Below are positions 1-7,818 of a DNA stretch of 32,112 nt, in pieces. A program made the translations under genes and the position numbers. Position 1 is the first letter of the stretch. The number at the start of each line of letters is the position of its first letter. Source of the DNA: Bacteroidales bacterium (GTDB taxonomy: Bacteria > Bacteroidota > Bacteroidia > Bacteroidales > Marinilabiliaceae); assembly GCA_012838865.1 (NCBI GenBank), contig DUOK01000292.1:1-32112 (forward strand), in the 5' to 3' direction. Under the pieces are notes generated by a model, which was given only the letters and a program-made list of their open reading frames with translations, made no database searches and had not been told where the DNA came from.

Positions 1-176
1 GCCCCGTTCAGCGCCACATTAACGATGTGGTAGAGCGTGACCTGACCGCAGTCGACATCGACCTGAAGCAAATGGGCTTAGGGGGTGACACCAGCTGGGG
101 GGCATGGACCCACACCCAGTATCGTCTGACCGAAAAAGCCTACAGTTATGGCTTTACCATCGCTCCGGCCAAATAA
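1..176 (+). CDS. Beta-galactosidase (GH2), C-terminal fragment
   Basis: Only the last 57 or so codons are in the window; the gene begins upstream. The reading frame is open from base 3 to the TAA at 174-176. The translated tail contains the segment MGLGGDTSWGAWTH followed by Y-R-L and an aromatic-rich FTI-A-P ending. This matches the C-terminal beta-sandwich (small chain domain, domain 5) of LacZ-type GH2 beta-galactosidases, where a GxGGDxSWG segment helps form the active-site loop. The enzyme would hydrolyse terminal beta-D-galactosides. Whether it is secreted cannot be judged because the N-terminus is missing. A terminator hairpin follows 30 bases later. The family call rests on this short motif-rich tail. 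Confidence 0.8.
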   Translation, partial: PVQRHINDVVERDLTAVDIDLKQMGLGGDTSWGAWTHTQYRLTEKAYSYGFTIAPAK

Positions 177-206
177 GCCAGGTGACTCAGCAATAATTAG
201 ATAAAA

Positions 207-238
207 AAAGAGGCTGCCCAATTAGTGGCAGCCTCTTT
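207..238. terminator. Bidirectional intrinsic terminator
   Basis: There is a 12-bp perfect stem: AAAGAGGCTGCC at 207-218, an 8-nt loop at 219-226, and GGCAGCCTCTTT at 227-238. A-runs flank the left arm and T-runs the right arm, so it can act on both strands. It would end the beta-galactosidase transcript (+) and the tRNA-Arg transcript (-). Confidence 0.85.
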
Positions 239-242
239 ATTG

Positions 243-314
243 TGATCCCGACGGGACTCGAACCCATATCGCTGGAACCGGAATCCAGTATTCTATCCAT
301 TGAACTACGGGACC
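243..314 (-). tRNA. tRNA-Arg (anticodon CCG)
   Basis: Read on the minus strand, the sequence folds into a full 72-nt cloverleaf. The acceptor stem is GGTCCCG with CGGGATC, with a discriminator A. The anticodon stem is CTGGA/TCCAG around the loop TTCCGGT, giving anticodon CCG (reads Arg codon CGG). The T arm is ATGGG/CCCGT with loop TTCGAGT. No CCA is encoded: the bases after the discriminator do not read CCA. It is transcribed away from leuS and towards the terminator at 207-238. Confidence 0.95.
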
Positions 315-330
315 GTTCAATTTGCGACTG

Positions 331-363
331 CGAAAATAAGCAAAATTCTCAAACTCCCGCCAA
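331..363 (-). promoter_or_regulatory. Candidate promoter for tRNA-Arg
   Basis: On the minus strand a TTG (361-363) is followed after 22 bases by TATTTTCG (331-338). That is one mismatch from the Bacteroidota -7 consensus TAnnTTTG. It lies about 17 bp upstream of the tRNA 5' end. The spacing is a little long, so this is a weak call by eye. Confidence 0.3.
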
Positions 364-522
364 AAACCCGCCACAATTATTGCCCCTGTCCATAGGGATG
401 CGCTCCTTTCTCCAGCTGCCGACTGTTCCGGCACGAAGCTGCCGTGCAGCCCTCGCCATTCAAAAACTTTTCTTAATTTCGCAGTTTGAACAGAAACAAG
501 ACAATCTACTAGATACGCGGTT

Positions 523-3312
523 ATGGAATACAATTTTAACGAAATTGAAAAGCGCTGGCAGCAATACTGGATCGACCACCAAACTTACAAGGTGAGCATC
601 GACCCCGACAAGCCCAAATTTTATGTGCTCGATATGTTCCCCTATCCTTCGGGAGCGGGCCTCCACGTTGGTCACCCCCTGGGCTACATTGCTTCAGACA
701 TCTACAGCCGCTACAAACGTCTGAATGGCTTTAATGTGCTGCACCCCATGGGCTACGACGCCTACGGTCTGCCGGCCGAGCAGTACGCCATTCAAACCGG
801 GCAGCACCCGGCCATTACCACCGAAAAAAACATTGCCCGCTACCGCGAGCAGCTCGATAAAATTGGCTTTTCGTACGACTGGGACCGGGAGGTGAAGACC
901 TGCGATCCGGACTACTACCACTGGACCCAGTGGGCTTTTATTCAGATGTTCAACCACTATTACGACAAGCAGGCCGATAAGGCGCTGCCCATTGAGCAAC
1001 TGCTGGCCCGTTTCGAAAAGCAGGGAACGGAGGGCCTCGAAGCCGCTGAGACGGAGGCCCTGAGCTTCAGCGCAGCCGAGTGGAAGCAGAAGTCGGAGCG
1101 CGAACAACAGGAAGTTTTGTTGAATTACCGCCTGGCCTACCTGGCCGACACCATGGTCAACTGGTGCCCGGCCCTGGGTACCGTGCTGGCCAACGATGAA
1201 GTGAAGGACGGCTTCAGCGAACGGGGCGGTCACCCCGTAGAACAAAAACGCATGCGCCAGTGGTTGCTGCGCGTCTCGGCCTATGCCGAGCGTCTGCTTA
1301 AGGGCCTCGACACCATCGACTGGAGCGACTCCCTCAAAGAGATACAGCGCAACTGGATCGGTCGCAGCGAAGGGGCAGAAATGAACTTTCCGGTGAAGGA
1401 TTCGGAGGTGGAAATGAAGATTTTCACCACCCGTGCCGACACGGTTTTTGGCGTTACTTTTATGGTCTTGGCGCCCGAAAGTGAGCTGGTACAACAGCTG
1501 ACCCGGCCCGAATACCGTGCCGAAGTGGAAGCCTACCTGGAAAAGACGAAGAAGCGGACTGAGCGGGAGCGCCAGACCGAAGTCAAGAAAATGACCGGGG
1601 TATTTACCGGGGCCTACGCCATCAATCCCCTGAGCAAGGAGGAAATCCCAGTTTGGGTGAGCGACTATGTGCTGGCCGGCTACGGCACCGGCGCCATCAT
1701 GGCCGTACCGGCTCACGACAGTCGCGACTTTGCTTTTGCACGCACCTTTGACCTGCCCATTCCGCAGGTGGTCGTCCCCAAGGGCGAAGCACCGGGCGAC
1801 ACCAGCACCTGGAAGGACTCGATAGATTCTAAGGAGGGTACGATGATCAATTCGGGCTTTTTGGACGGACTGAGTGTGCCTGAGGCCATTGAACGCACCA
1901 AGCAACACCTGGTGGAGACCGGCATCGGCAATGTTAAAGTAAATTACCGCTTGCGCGACGCCATTTTCAGTCGCCAGCGCTATTGGGGTGAGCCCTTCCC
2001 GGTGTATTATAAGGACGGTCTGCCTCATATGCTGCGTGAAGACGAGCTGCCGCTGCCACTGCCGGAAGTGGACAAGTACCTGCCCACTGAAAAAGGGGAA
2101 CCGCCTTTGGCACGTGCCAAAGGCTGGACCACCAAAGAGGGCTACCCGCTTGAAGTGAATACCATGCCGGGCTTTGCGGGTTCTTCGGCCTACTACCTGC
2201 GCTATATGGACCCCAAAAACAGCAAGGAATTGGTAAGTCCCGAAGCCAACAATTACTGGCAGGATGTGGACCTCTATATTGGTGGAACCGAGCACGCCAC
2301 GGGGCACCTGGTGTATTCCCGCTTCTGGAACAAGTTCTTGTTCGACCTGGGCAAGGTGTGCAAGGATGAGCCCTTCAAGAAACTGGTGAACCAGGGTATG
2401 ATTCAGGGTCGCTCCAACTTTGTGTACCGGGTAAAGGGCAGCAACACCTTTGTGTCGCTGAACCTCAAGGAGCAGTACGACACCATGGAAATTCACGTAG
2501 ATGTAAATATGGTGCACAACGACGTGCTGGATATTGAGGCCTTCCGCGCCTGGAATCCCGAATACAAGGACGCCGAATTTGTGCTGGAAGACGGCAAGTA
2601 CCTTTGTGGCTGGGCAGTGGAAAAAATGTCCAAGTCGATGTTCAACGTAGTGAATCCCGACACCATTGTGGCGCAGTACGGAGCCGACACCCTGCGCCTC
2701 TACGAAATGTTTTTGGGCCCATTGGAGCAGAGCAAGCCCTGGGACACGAACGGCATCGACGGGGTGCACAAATTCCTCCGCAAGGTATGGCGCCTCTTTG
2801 TCGACAAAGAGGGACAACTGGTGGTCAGCGACGCGCAAGCCACGGCCGAGGAGCTGAAGGTCCTGCACCGCACCATCAAAAAGACCTCCGACGATGTGGA
2901 GCGCTTCTCATTCAACACGGCGATAAGCTCCTTCATGATTTGTGTCAACGATCTGAACGACCTGAAATGCAACAAAAGGGCCATTCTGGAGCCCCTATTG
3001 GTACTGCTGGCGCCCTTTGCCCCCCACCTTTGTGAGGAGTTGTGGCACAAACTGGGTCATGAAGGCAGCATCTGCGATGCCCAATGGCCCGCTTTCAATG
3101 CCGACCATCTGGTGGAAAGCAGCATTCAGTACCCGGTTTCCTTCAACGGCAAAATGCGCTTTAAACTCGAACTGCCCGCCGACATGCCGCCCGCCGAAGT
3201 TGAAAAAGCGGTATTGGCCGATGAGCAGGCGCAAAAGTGGATCGCGGACAAGGAGGTGAAAAAAGTCATTGTTGTTCCCGGGAAAATAATCAACATTGTG
3301 GTCGCCGGATAA
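523..3312 (+). CDS. leuS: Leucyl-tRNA synthetase
   Basis: The 929-residue class I aminoacyl-tRNA synthetase charges tRNA-Leu with leucine in the cytoplasm. Visible landmarks are the HIGH-type signature HVGH at residues 48-51, within [16 protein letters not shown]; the CP1 editing domain, with a T-rich segment (TTRADTVFG) and the [15 protein letters not shown] loop carrying the Asp that normally recognises the amino group in editing; and KMSKS at residues 701-705. The anticodon-binding and C-terminal domains follow. The start ATG at 523 gives the usual N-terminus, with [13 protein letters not shown] directly before the catalytic fold. The protein is longer than E. coli LeuRS (860), with extra sequence around residues 155-200 and before KMSKS, as is usual in Bacteroidota (family knowledge). 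The next gene starts 12 bp downstream, so they are probably cotranscribed. Confidence 0.98.
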   Translation: MEYNFNEIEKRWQQYWIDHQTYKVSIDPDKPKFYVLDMFPYPSGAGLHVGHPLGYIASDIYSRYKRLNGFNVLHPMGYDAYGLPAEQYAIQTGQHPAITTEKNIARYREQLDKIGFSYDWDREVKTCDPDYYHWTQWAFIQMFNHYYDKQADKALPIEQLLARFEKQGTEGLEAAETEALSFSAAEWKQKSEREQQEVLLNYRLAYLADTMVNWCPALGTVLANDEVKDGFSERGGHPVEQKRMRQWLLRVSAYAERLLKGLDTIDWSDSLKEIQRNWIGRSEGAEMNFPVKDSEVEMKIFTTRADTVFGVTFMVLAPESELVQQLTRPEYRAEVEAYLEKTKKRTERERQTEVKKMTGVFTGAYAINPLSKEEIPVWVSDYVLAGYGTGAIMAVPAHDSRDFAFARTFDLPIPQVVVPKGEAPGDTSTWKDSIDSKEGTMINSGFLDGLSVPEAIERTKQHLVETGIGNVKVNYRLRDAIFSRQRYWGEPFPVYYKDGLPHMLREDELPLPLPEVDKYLPTEKGEPPLARAKGWTTKEGYPLEVNTMPGFAGSSAYYLRYMDPKNSKELVSPEANNYWQDVDLYIGGTEHATGHLVYSRFWNKFLFDLGKVCKDEPFKKLVNQGMIQGRSNFVYRVKGSNTFVSLNLKEQYDTMEIHVDVNMVHNDVLDIEAFRAWNPEYKDAEFVLEDGKYLCGWAVEKMSKSMFNVVNPDTIVAQYGADTLRLYEMFLGPLEQSKPWDTNGIDGVHKFLRKVWRLFVDKEGQLVVSDAQATAEELKVLHRTIKKTSDDVERFSFNTAISSFMICVNDLNDLKCNKRAILEPLLVLLAPFAPHLCEELWHKLGHEGSICDAQWPAFNADHLVESSIQYPVSFNGKMRFKLELPADMPPAEVEKAVLADEQAQKWIADKEVKKVIVVPGKIINIVVAG

Positions 3313-3324
3313 ACGGAGCACGCA

Positions 3325-4185
3325 TTGAATACAACAAACATTAAAAAGGAAATCCTGTCGTATCTGTTTATAACGATAGGACTGGTGGTGGGCACCCTGG
3401 GCTGGGCCGGCTTCATCATTCCCTCCGAGGTGGTGGGCGGAGGCGTAACGGGTATTGCAACCGCCCTGCACTTTGTTACCGAAATGGATATCGGGGTGAT
3501 GGCGCTGAGCATGAATGCCATCCTCATCATCTTGGCCATGCGCATCATCGGAGCGTCCTTTGGCATAAAAAGTATTTACGCCATAGCTGTATTTTCCACC
3601 CTGCTGTCTTTCATCAGTTATTACGTCAAGGAGCCCCTGGTGAGCGACCGCTTCATGGCCACGGTAACCGGGGCCATCCTGGCGGGGACCGGCAGCGGCA
3701 TTGTTTTTCTGAACGGGGGCAGCACCGGCGGCTCCGACATCATTGCCCTCATCATCAACAAGTACCGCAACATCACCCTGGGACGGGTGCTGTTGTATGT
3801 TGATGCGGTGATTATCGGCTCCTCCTTCCTGATTTTTCGCTCCATAGAAACCATGATTTTTGGTTTCGTGACCATGGCCATCTTCTCCTACACCATTGAT
3901 GTTATAATAAGTGGTACCAAGCAGACGGTTCAGTTCTTTATTTTTTCGGAAAAACACGAGGAGCTGCAGAAGGAAATCATTCACGGCGCCAAGCGCGGAT
4001 TAACGGTATTGCCGGGTCAGGGCGGATACTCAGGCAAGGATGTTAAAGTATTGATGGTCACTGCTCGTAAAAGCGAATCGCAAATTATTCTTCGCCTGGT
4101 TAAAAAAATCGATCCCAACGCCTTTATTACCATGGGCAGCGTGATGGGCGTTTACGGGCAAGGCTTCGACAGCATCAAAAACTAA
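3325..4185 (+). CDS. YitT family membrane protein (DUF2179 C-terminal domain)
   Basis: This is a 286-residue integral membrane protein. About five hydrophobic segments are readable in the first 200 residues (for example YLFITIGLVVGTLGWAGFII and the run around GSGIVFLNGGSTGGSDIIAL). A soluble C-terminal DUF2179 domain of about 80 residues follows (VTARKSESQIILRLVKKIDPNAFITMGSV). The segment GGSTGGSD and the glycine-rich first loop are typical of the YitT/YvjA family, whose transport substrate is not established. The start is a TTG at 3325, supported by GGAG at 3315-3318, six bases upstream. The first in-frame ATG comes some 50 codons later and would delete the first membrane segment. It sits 12 bp after leuS, so it likely shares that transcript; no functional link to leucine charging is evident. 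Confidence 0.9.
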   Translation: MNTTNIKKEILSYLFITIGLVVGTLGWAGFIIPSEVVGGGVTGIATALHFVTEMDIGVMALSMNAILIILAMRIIGASFGIKSIYAIAVFSTLLSFISYYVKEPLVSDRFMATVTGAILAGTGSGIVFLNGGSTGGSDIIALIINKYRNITLGRVLLYVDAVIIGSSFLIFRSIETMIFGFVTMAIFSYTIDVIISGTKQTVQFFIFSEKHEELQKEIIHGAKRGLTVLPGQGGYSGKDVKVLMVTARKSESQIILRLVKKIDPNAFITMGSVMGVYGQGFDSIKN

Positions 4186-4203
4186 GGGCGCAAGGGAAAG
4201 AAC

Positions 4204-4234
4204 TTGCAAAAGGGTCGGCACCTTCTTATATTTA
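4204..4234 (+). promoter_or_regulatory. Candidate promoter for the M23 peptidase-like gene
   Basis: TTG at 4204-4206 is followed after 20 bases by TATATTTA at 4227-4234, one mismatch from TAnnTTTG. A transcript would start near 4240, giving a leader of about 28 nt before the ATG at 4268. This fits the 82-bp gap after the YitT gene, but it is only a pattern match. Confidence 0.45.
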
Positions 4235-4267
4235 CGGCTTCTAACGGAAAAACGCCCCGCTTGCAAT

Positions 4268-5581
4268 ATGAAAAAAGCACTGATCGCCCTCCTCGTTGTC
4301 CTCATTCTGGCCGTTCCGGCATCTATTTACATATATCAGTGGCGACTGGCCAACGACGTGTCGGTGGTGCAGGACTCTCTGCTTATAGAAGATTTTCCGG
4401 AACCCCCTCCGCCCCGTATGCTGTATGGTCTGGCCGAAGATTCCTTTTATACCGAACGCTATTCCGTAGCCCGCAACCAAAACCTGGCCGCCATTCTTCT
4501 GGCCCAGGATGTGAATTATGCTACCATCCACCAGCTCGCCGAAAAGAGCAGGGAGGTTTTTGACGTTCGACGCATGCGAACCGGAAATCCCTATACCATA
4601 TTTTACAGTCGCGATACCCTGCGCAACCCGGAGTGGTTCGTCTATGAAATCGACCATACCGACTACCTGGTTATGCAGCTGAGCGACTCCCTGCAAAAGA
4701 TTTATGTGGACAGCAAGCCCCTGGAGCTGGTGCGCAAAGCCGGATCGGGTATTATCGAATCTTCCTTATGGAATACCGCGCACGACAACAAGCTGAATCC
4801 GCTTCTGGCCATTGAGCTGTCGGAAATTTATGCCTGGACGGTCGACTTTTTCGGCATCGAAAAAGGCGATAATTTCCGGGTCATTTACGACGAACAATAT
4901 GTTGACAGCACCGCCATCGGCATCGACGCCATCCATGCGGCGCACTTTCAGCATAAGGGGCGTGACTATTATGCCTTTCGCTACCGGGAAGACAGCACCT
5001 TCAGTTTCTTCGACGAGGAAGGCAACAGTTTGCGCAAAGCCTTCCTGAAAGCCCCCTTGAAATTCTCACGCATCAGTTCGCGTTTCAGTCATTCCCGTTT
5101 TCACCCCGTACTTAAAATCCGACGTCCCCACCATGGCGTTGATTATGCAGCACCTTCCGGCACCCCGGTCTATGCCATAGGCGATGGTACCGTGACTCAC
5201 CGCGGCTGGGACCCTAAAGGAGGCGGAAATTACATTCGCATTCGCCACAACAGCGTCTACACGACCGTGTACATGCACCTTCAGGGCTTTGCCAAAGGCA
5301 TCAGCAAGGGGCAGTTTGTGCAACAGGGCCAGCTCATTGGCTATGTGGGCAGCACCGGGCTGTCAACAGGGCCTCATCTCGATTTCAGGGTGTATCGCAA
5401 CGGTTCTGCCGTGGACCCGCTTAAAATTGAAGCCCCGCCGGTAGACCCCATTGCACAGGAAAACATGGCCGCTTACCTGGAATACATTGCGCCGCTGATG
5501 GATGAACTATTAAATTTGCAACAAAAGCCTTTGGAGAAACCGGCTATGGACGCCCCTGTTGTTGCAGCAGCTCCTCAATAA
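4268..5581 (+). CDS. M23 family peptidase-like envelope protein (Csd3/OapA-like layout)
   Basis: The 437-residue protein is probably a peptidoglycan endopeptidase or a regulator of one. Residues 4-23 form an N-terminal hydrophobic segment (signal anchor). A middle region of about 220 residues carries the pattern 'AQDVNYATIHQLAEKSREVFDVRR, then GNPYTIF', as in the N-terminal domains of Csd3/OapA-type M23 proteins. The LytM-like M23 domain occupies about residues 270-390. Metal and catalytic positions are H288 and D292 (HHGVD), H337 (YMHL) and H370. The canonical second His of the HxH motif is replaced: the sequence reads GPHLDF, with D372 where a zinc-binding His is usual. The site could still bind metal through Asp, or be altered in activity (inference). 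The C-terminal 45 residues are Pro/Ala-rich. The 3' end overlaps purN on the opposite strand by 38 bp. Confidence 0.88.
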   Translation: MKKALIALLVVLILAVPASIYIYQWRLANDVSVVQDSLLIEDFPEPPPPRMLYGLAEDSFYTERYSVARNQNLAAILLAQDVNYATIHQLAEKSREVFDVRRMRTGNPYTIFYSRDTLRNPEWFVYEIDHTDYLVMQLSDSLQKIYVDSKPLELVRKAGSGIIESSLWNTAHDNKLNPLLAIELSEIYAWTVDFFGIEKGDNFRVIYDEQYVDSTAIGIDAIHAAHFQHKGRDYYAFRYREDSTFSFFDEEGNSLRKAFLKAPLKFSRISSRFSHSRFHPVLKIRRPHHGVDYAAPSGTPVYAIGDGTVTHRGWDPKGGGNYIRIRHNSVYTTVYMHLQGFAKGISKGQFVQQGQLIGYVGSTGLSTGPHLDFRVYRNGSAVDPLKIEAPPVDPIAQENMAAYLEYIAPLMDELLNLQQKPLEKPAMDAPVVAAAPQ

Positions 5582-6128
5582 CACGCGGAAAGTGTTCGTA
5601 CTCCAGGGCATGCACCTTTTGAGCCACCTGCTCGGCACTATCGCCCGGAGCAACAGGGCAACGGGCCTGGAAAATCACCGCCCCCTCATCGTAACGGGTA
5701 TTTACATAGTGAATGGTAATGCCCGTTTCCCCATCTCCGTTGGCCACCACCGCCTCATGCACCTTGGCCCCATACATACCCTTCCCGCCGTAGGCCGGCA
5801 ATAAAGCAGGATGTATATTTATGATGCGTTGCGGAAAAGCCTCCACCAGCGCAGCAGGCACCAACCAAAGAAAACCAGCCAAAACAATCAAATCGGGTTG
5901 ACAAGACCGCAAAAAATCCAGAACTTCATTGTTGTCGTAAAAAGCGGTACGATCAAACACTTTCGTGCTCACCCCCAAACGCTTAGCCCGCTCCAACACA
6001 TAGGCATCGGAACGATTGGTGAGCACATGGCTCACCCTTACCCCTTCCCTCCCGGCAAAGTGTTGGATGATGTTTTCGGCATTGCTGCCTGAGCCTGAAG
6101 CCAATATGATTATATTTCTCATTTTCAT
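5544..6128 (-). CDS. purN: Phosphoribosylglycinamide formyltransferase (GART)
   Basis: The 194-residue enzyme transfers a formyl group from 10-formyl-tetrahydrofolate to GAR in step 3 of purine synthesis. Diagnostic sites are the N-terminal nucleotide-binding loop ASGSGSN (residues 10-16), the catalytic N104 and H106 in INIHPALLP, and the conserved D147 in TRYDEGAVIFQ. Length is normal for the family. The start at 6128 gives MKMRN; a second ATG two codons later (6122) is equally possible. The gene is divergent from acpP, with 167 bp between them, and convergent with the M23 gene, whose last 38 bp it overlaps. No other purine genes are in view. Confidence 0.96.
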   Translation of the reverse strand: MKMRNIIILASGSGSNAENIIQHFAGREGVRVSHVLTNRSDAYVLERAKRLGVSTKVFDRTAFYDNNEVLDFLRSCQPDLIVLAGFLWLVPAALVEAFPQRIINIHPALLPAYGGKGMYGAKVHEAVVANGDGETGITIHYVNTRYDEGAVIFQARCPVAPGDSAEQVAQKVHALEYEHFPRVIEELLQQQGRP

Positions 6129-6190
6129 AATGTTAACTTAATGCAAAATTCGCAAAGCAAACCCTAAAATTATAAAAAAAGGGCCCCTCA

Positions 6191-6203
6191 AACGAATTTC
6201 GTT
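6191..6203. promoter_or_regulatory. Inverted repeat upstream of acpP-fabF
   Basis: Perfect 6-bp arms AACGAA and TTCGTT surround a single central T. It lies 10 bp upstream of the predicted acpP -33 element, in the divergent purN/acpP region. It is a possible operator, but no known regulator site is recognised. Confidence 0.3.
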
Positions 6204-6213
6204 GCAGGAATAT

Positions 6214-6244
6214 TTGATTTATTTTGGGCAAATCTTTTTCTTTG
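6214..6244 (+). promoter_or_regulatory. Candidate promoter for acpP-fabF
   Basis: TTG at 6214-6216 (within TTTG), a 20-bp spacer, then TTTCTTTG at 6237-6244 followed by C. This is one mismatch from the Bacteroidota -7 element TAnnTTTG. It would give a leader of about 45 nt, AT-rich and without a Shine-Dalgarno sequence, which is usual for highly expressed genes in this phylum. Confidence 0.4.
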
Positions 6245-6295
6245 CACAGTAATTTTTAAAACTAAAACTGAATTATTAACTAAAAATTTAAAGCT

Positions 6296-6532
6296 ATGTC
6301 AGACATTGCATCAAGAGTTAAGGCAATTATTGTAGACAAGTTGGGAGTTGACGAATCAGAAGTTACTCCAGAGGCTAGCTTCACCAACGACCTGGGTGCT
6401 GACTCTCTTGACACTGTTGAGCTGATCATGGAATTCGAGAAAGAATTCAACATCGCTATTCCGGATGATCAGGCTGAAAACATCGGCACAGTAGGTGATG
6501 CAATTGCATACATCGAAGAAAATGCCAAGTAA
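6296..6532 (+). CDS. acpP: Acyl carrier protein
   Basis: The 78-residue acidic helical protein carries growing acyl chains on a 4'-phosphopantetheine arm. The attachment site is S37 in [10 protein letters not shown], the classic DSL motif, followed by the acidic helix that docks onto fatty-acid synthase enzymes. Helix 1 ([15 protein letters not shown]) and the C-terminal [11 protein letters not shown] segment are also typical, and length is exactly that of the family. It is followed 32 bp later by fabF with no terminator between, the usual acpP-fabF pairing of type II fatty-acid synthesis. Confidence 0.98.
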   Translation: MSDIASRVKAIIVDKLGVDESEVTPEASFTNDLGADSLDTVELIMEFEKEFNIAIPDDQAENIGTVGDAIAYIEENAK

Positions 6533-6564
6533 GACAATCACTTAGTATCACTGAAAACTTTTTT

Positions 6565-7815
6565 ATGGAGTTAAAAAGAGTAGTTGTAACGGGACTTGGA
6601 GCGATTACTCCTCTGGGCAACTCGGTAGAGACCTACTGGGAAAACCTGATTAAGGGAGTAAGCGGAGCCGGACCCATTACTCGATTTGACGCCACCAATT
6701 TCAAGACTAAATTTGCTTGCGAGGTAAAGGATTTTGATCCTACAGAATACCTTGATCGTAAAGAGGTAAGAAAAATGGACTTGTTTGCTCAGTACGCCAT
6801 GGGTGCGGCTGAGCAGGCAATCCAGGATTCCGGATTGAACCTGGAAACACTGGACCCCGACGAAGCCGGGGTCATCTGGGGAGCCGGTATTGGTGGGATC
6901 ATCACTTTCATGGATGAAGTTAAAGCCTATGTAGAAGGAAATGGCACACCACGTTTTAGCCCCTTCTTCATACCCAAGATGATATCCGACATTGCTGCCG
7001 GACACATCTCTATGAAGTACGGTTTCAGAGGCCCGAACTATGCCACTGTTTCCGCTTGCGCATCTTCATCTCATGCCATAGCCGACGCTTTTAACCATAT
7101 TCGTATGGGAAAAGCAAAAGTATTCATTACAGGAGGTTCCGAAGCCGCCATCAACGAAGCAGGAGTTGGCGGTTTTAATTCAATGCAGGCAATGTCGACC
7201 TTTAACGAAGACCCGTGTCGCGCATCCCGTCCGTTTGACAAGGAGCGCGATGGTTTTGTTATAGGAGAAGGTGGCGGAGCACTCATCCTGGAAGAATACG
7301 AACATGCCGTTGCCAGAGGTGCTAAAATTTACTGTGAAGTGGCCGGTGCGGGAATGACCGCCGATGCCCATCACCTGACTGCTCCACATCCCGAAGGATT
7401 GGGCGCAGCCAAAGTAATGCAGGCGGCTTTGAAAGACGGCAACATTGACATGAAGGACGTCGATTACATCAATGTACACGGAACCTCAACCCCCAGAGGG
7501 GACATTGCTGAGATTCTGGCCATTGAAAAAGTATTTGGCGACCATGCTTTTGAACTCAACATCAGTGCAACCAAATCAATGACCGGTCACCTCCTTGGAG
7601 CGGCCGGAGCCATTGAATCGATTGCAGCAATACTAGCCATTAAGTACGGCATCGTACCTCCTACCATCAACCACAGCACGCCCGATCCGGAGATCAACAG
7701 CGAGTTGAATCTCACCTTGAACAAGGCCCAGGAGCGTAAGGTTAAGGTAGCCCTGTCCAACACCTTTGGGTTTGGCGGACACAATGCCAGTGTGGCCTTT
7801 AAAGCTATAGAATAA
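6565..7815 (+). CDS. fabF: 3-oxoacyl-ACP synthase II (KAS II)
   Basis: The 416-residue condensing enzyme elongates acyl-ACP with malonyl-ACP in fatty-acid synthesis. The catalytic triad is visible: C165 in VSACASSSHA, H305 in NVHGTSTPRGD and H342 in TKSMTGHLLGAAG, with the conserved K337 nearby. The glycine-rich C-terminal FGFGGHNASV is also present. The length matches FabF; the Cys-His-His set excludes FabH-type enzymes. It is cotranscribed with acpP upstream. rnc begins only 3 bp after its stop codon. A hairpin with a T-run just inside rnc (7845-7879) may end part of the acpP-fabF transcripts. Confidence 0.97.
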   Translation: MELKRVVVTGLGAITPLGNSVETYWENLIKGVSGAGPITRFDATNFKTKFACEVKDFDPTEYLDRKEVRKMDLFAQYAMGAAEQAIQDSGLNLETLDPDEAGVIWGAGIGGIITFMDEVKAYVEGNGTPRFSPFFIPKMISDIAAGHISMKYGFRGPNYATVSACASSSHAIADAFNHIRMGKAKVFITGGSEAAINEAGVGGFNSMQAMSTFNEDPCRASRPFDKERDGFVIGEGGGALILEEYEHAVARGAKIYCEVAGAGMTADAHHLTAPHPEGLGAAKVMQAALKDGNIDMKDVDYINVHGTSTPRGDIAEILAIEKVFGDHAFELNISATKSMTGHLLGAAGAIESIAAILAIKYGIVPPTINHSTPDPEINSELNLTLNKAQERKVKVALSNTFGFGGHNASVAFKAIE

Positions 7816-7818
7816 ACT

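Noticed and set aside
428-450. Small GC-rich hairpins upstream of leuS (GCTGC/GCAGC and GCACG/CGTGC)
   Set aside because: They are short and mutually exclusive, with no T-run, and T-box control of leuS is not known in Bacteroidota. I see no support for a riboswitch.
237-533. Minus-strand open frame covering the tRNA region
   Set aside because: It overlaps the tRNA-Arg gene and the terminator, and has no protein features.
694-2868. Very long open frame antisense to leuS
   Set aside because: It runs opposite the full leuS reading frame, has no family motif, and its openness is explained by the codon bias of leuS. Similar shadows lie opposite glgB (20153-21277) and in other frames of the glycogen genes.
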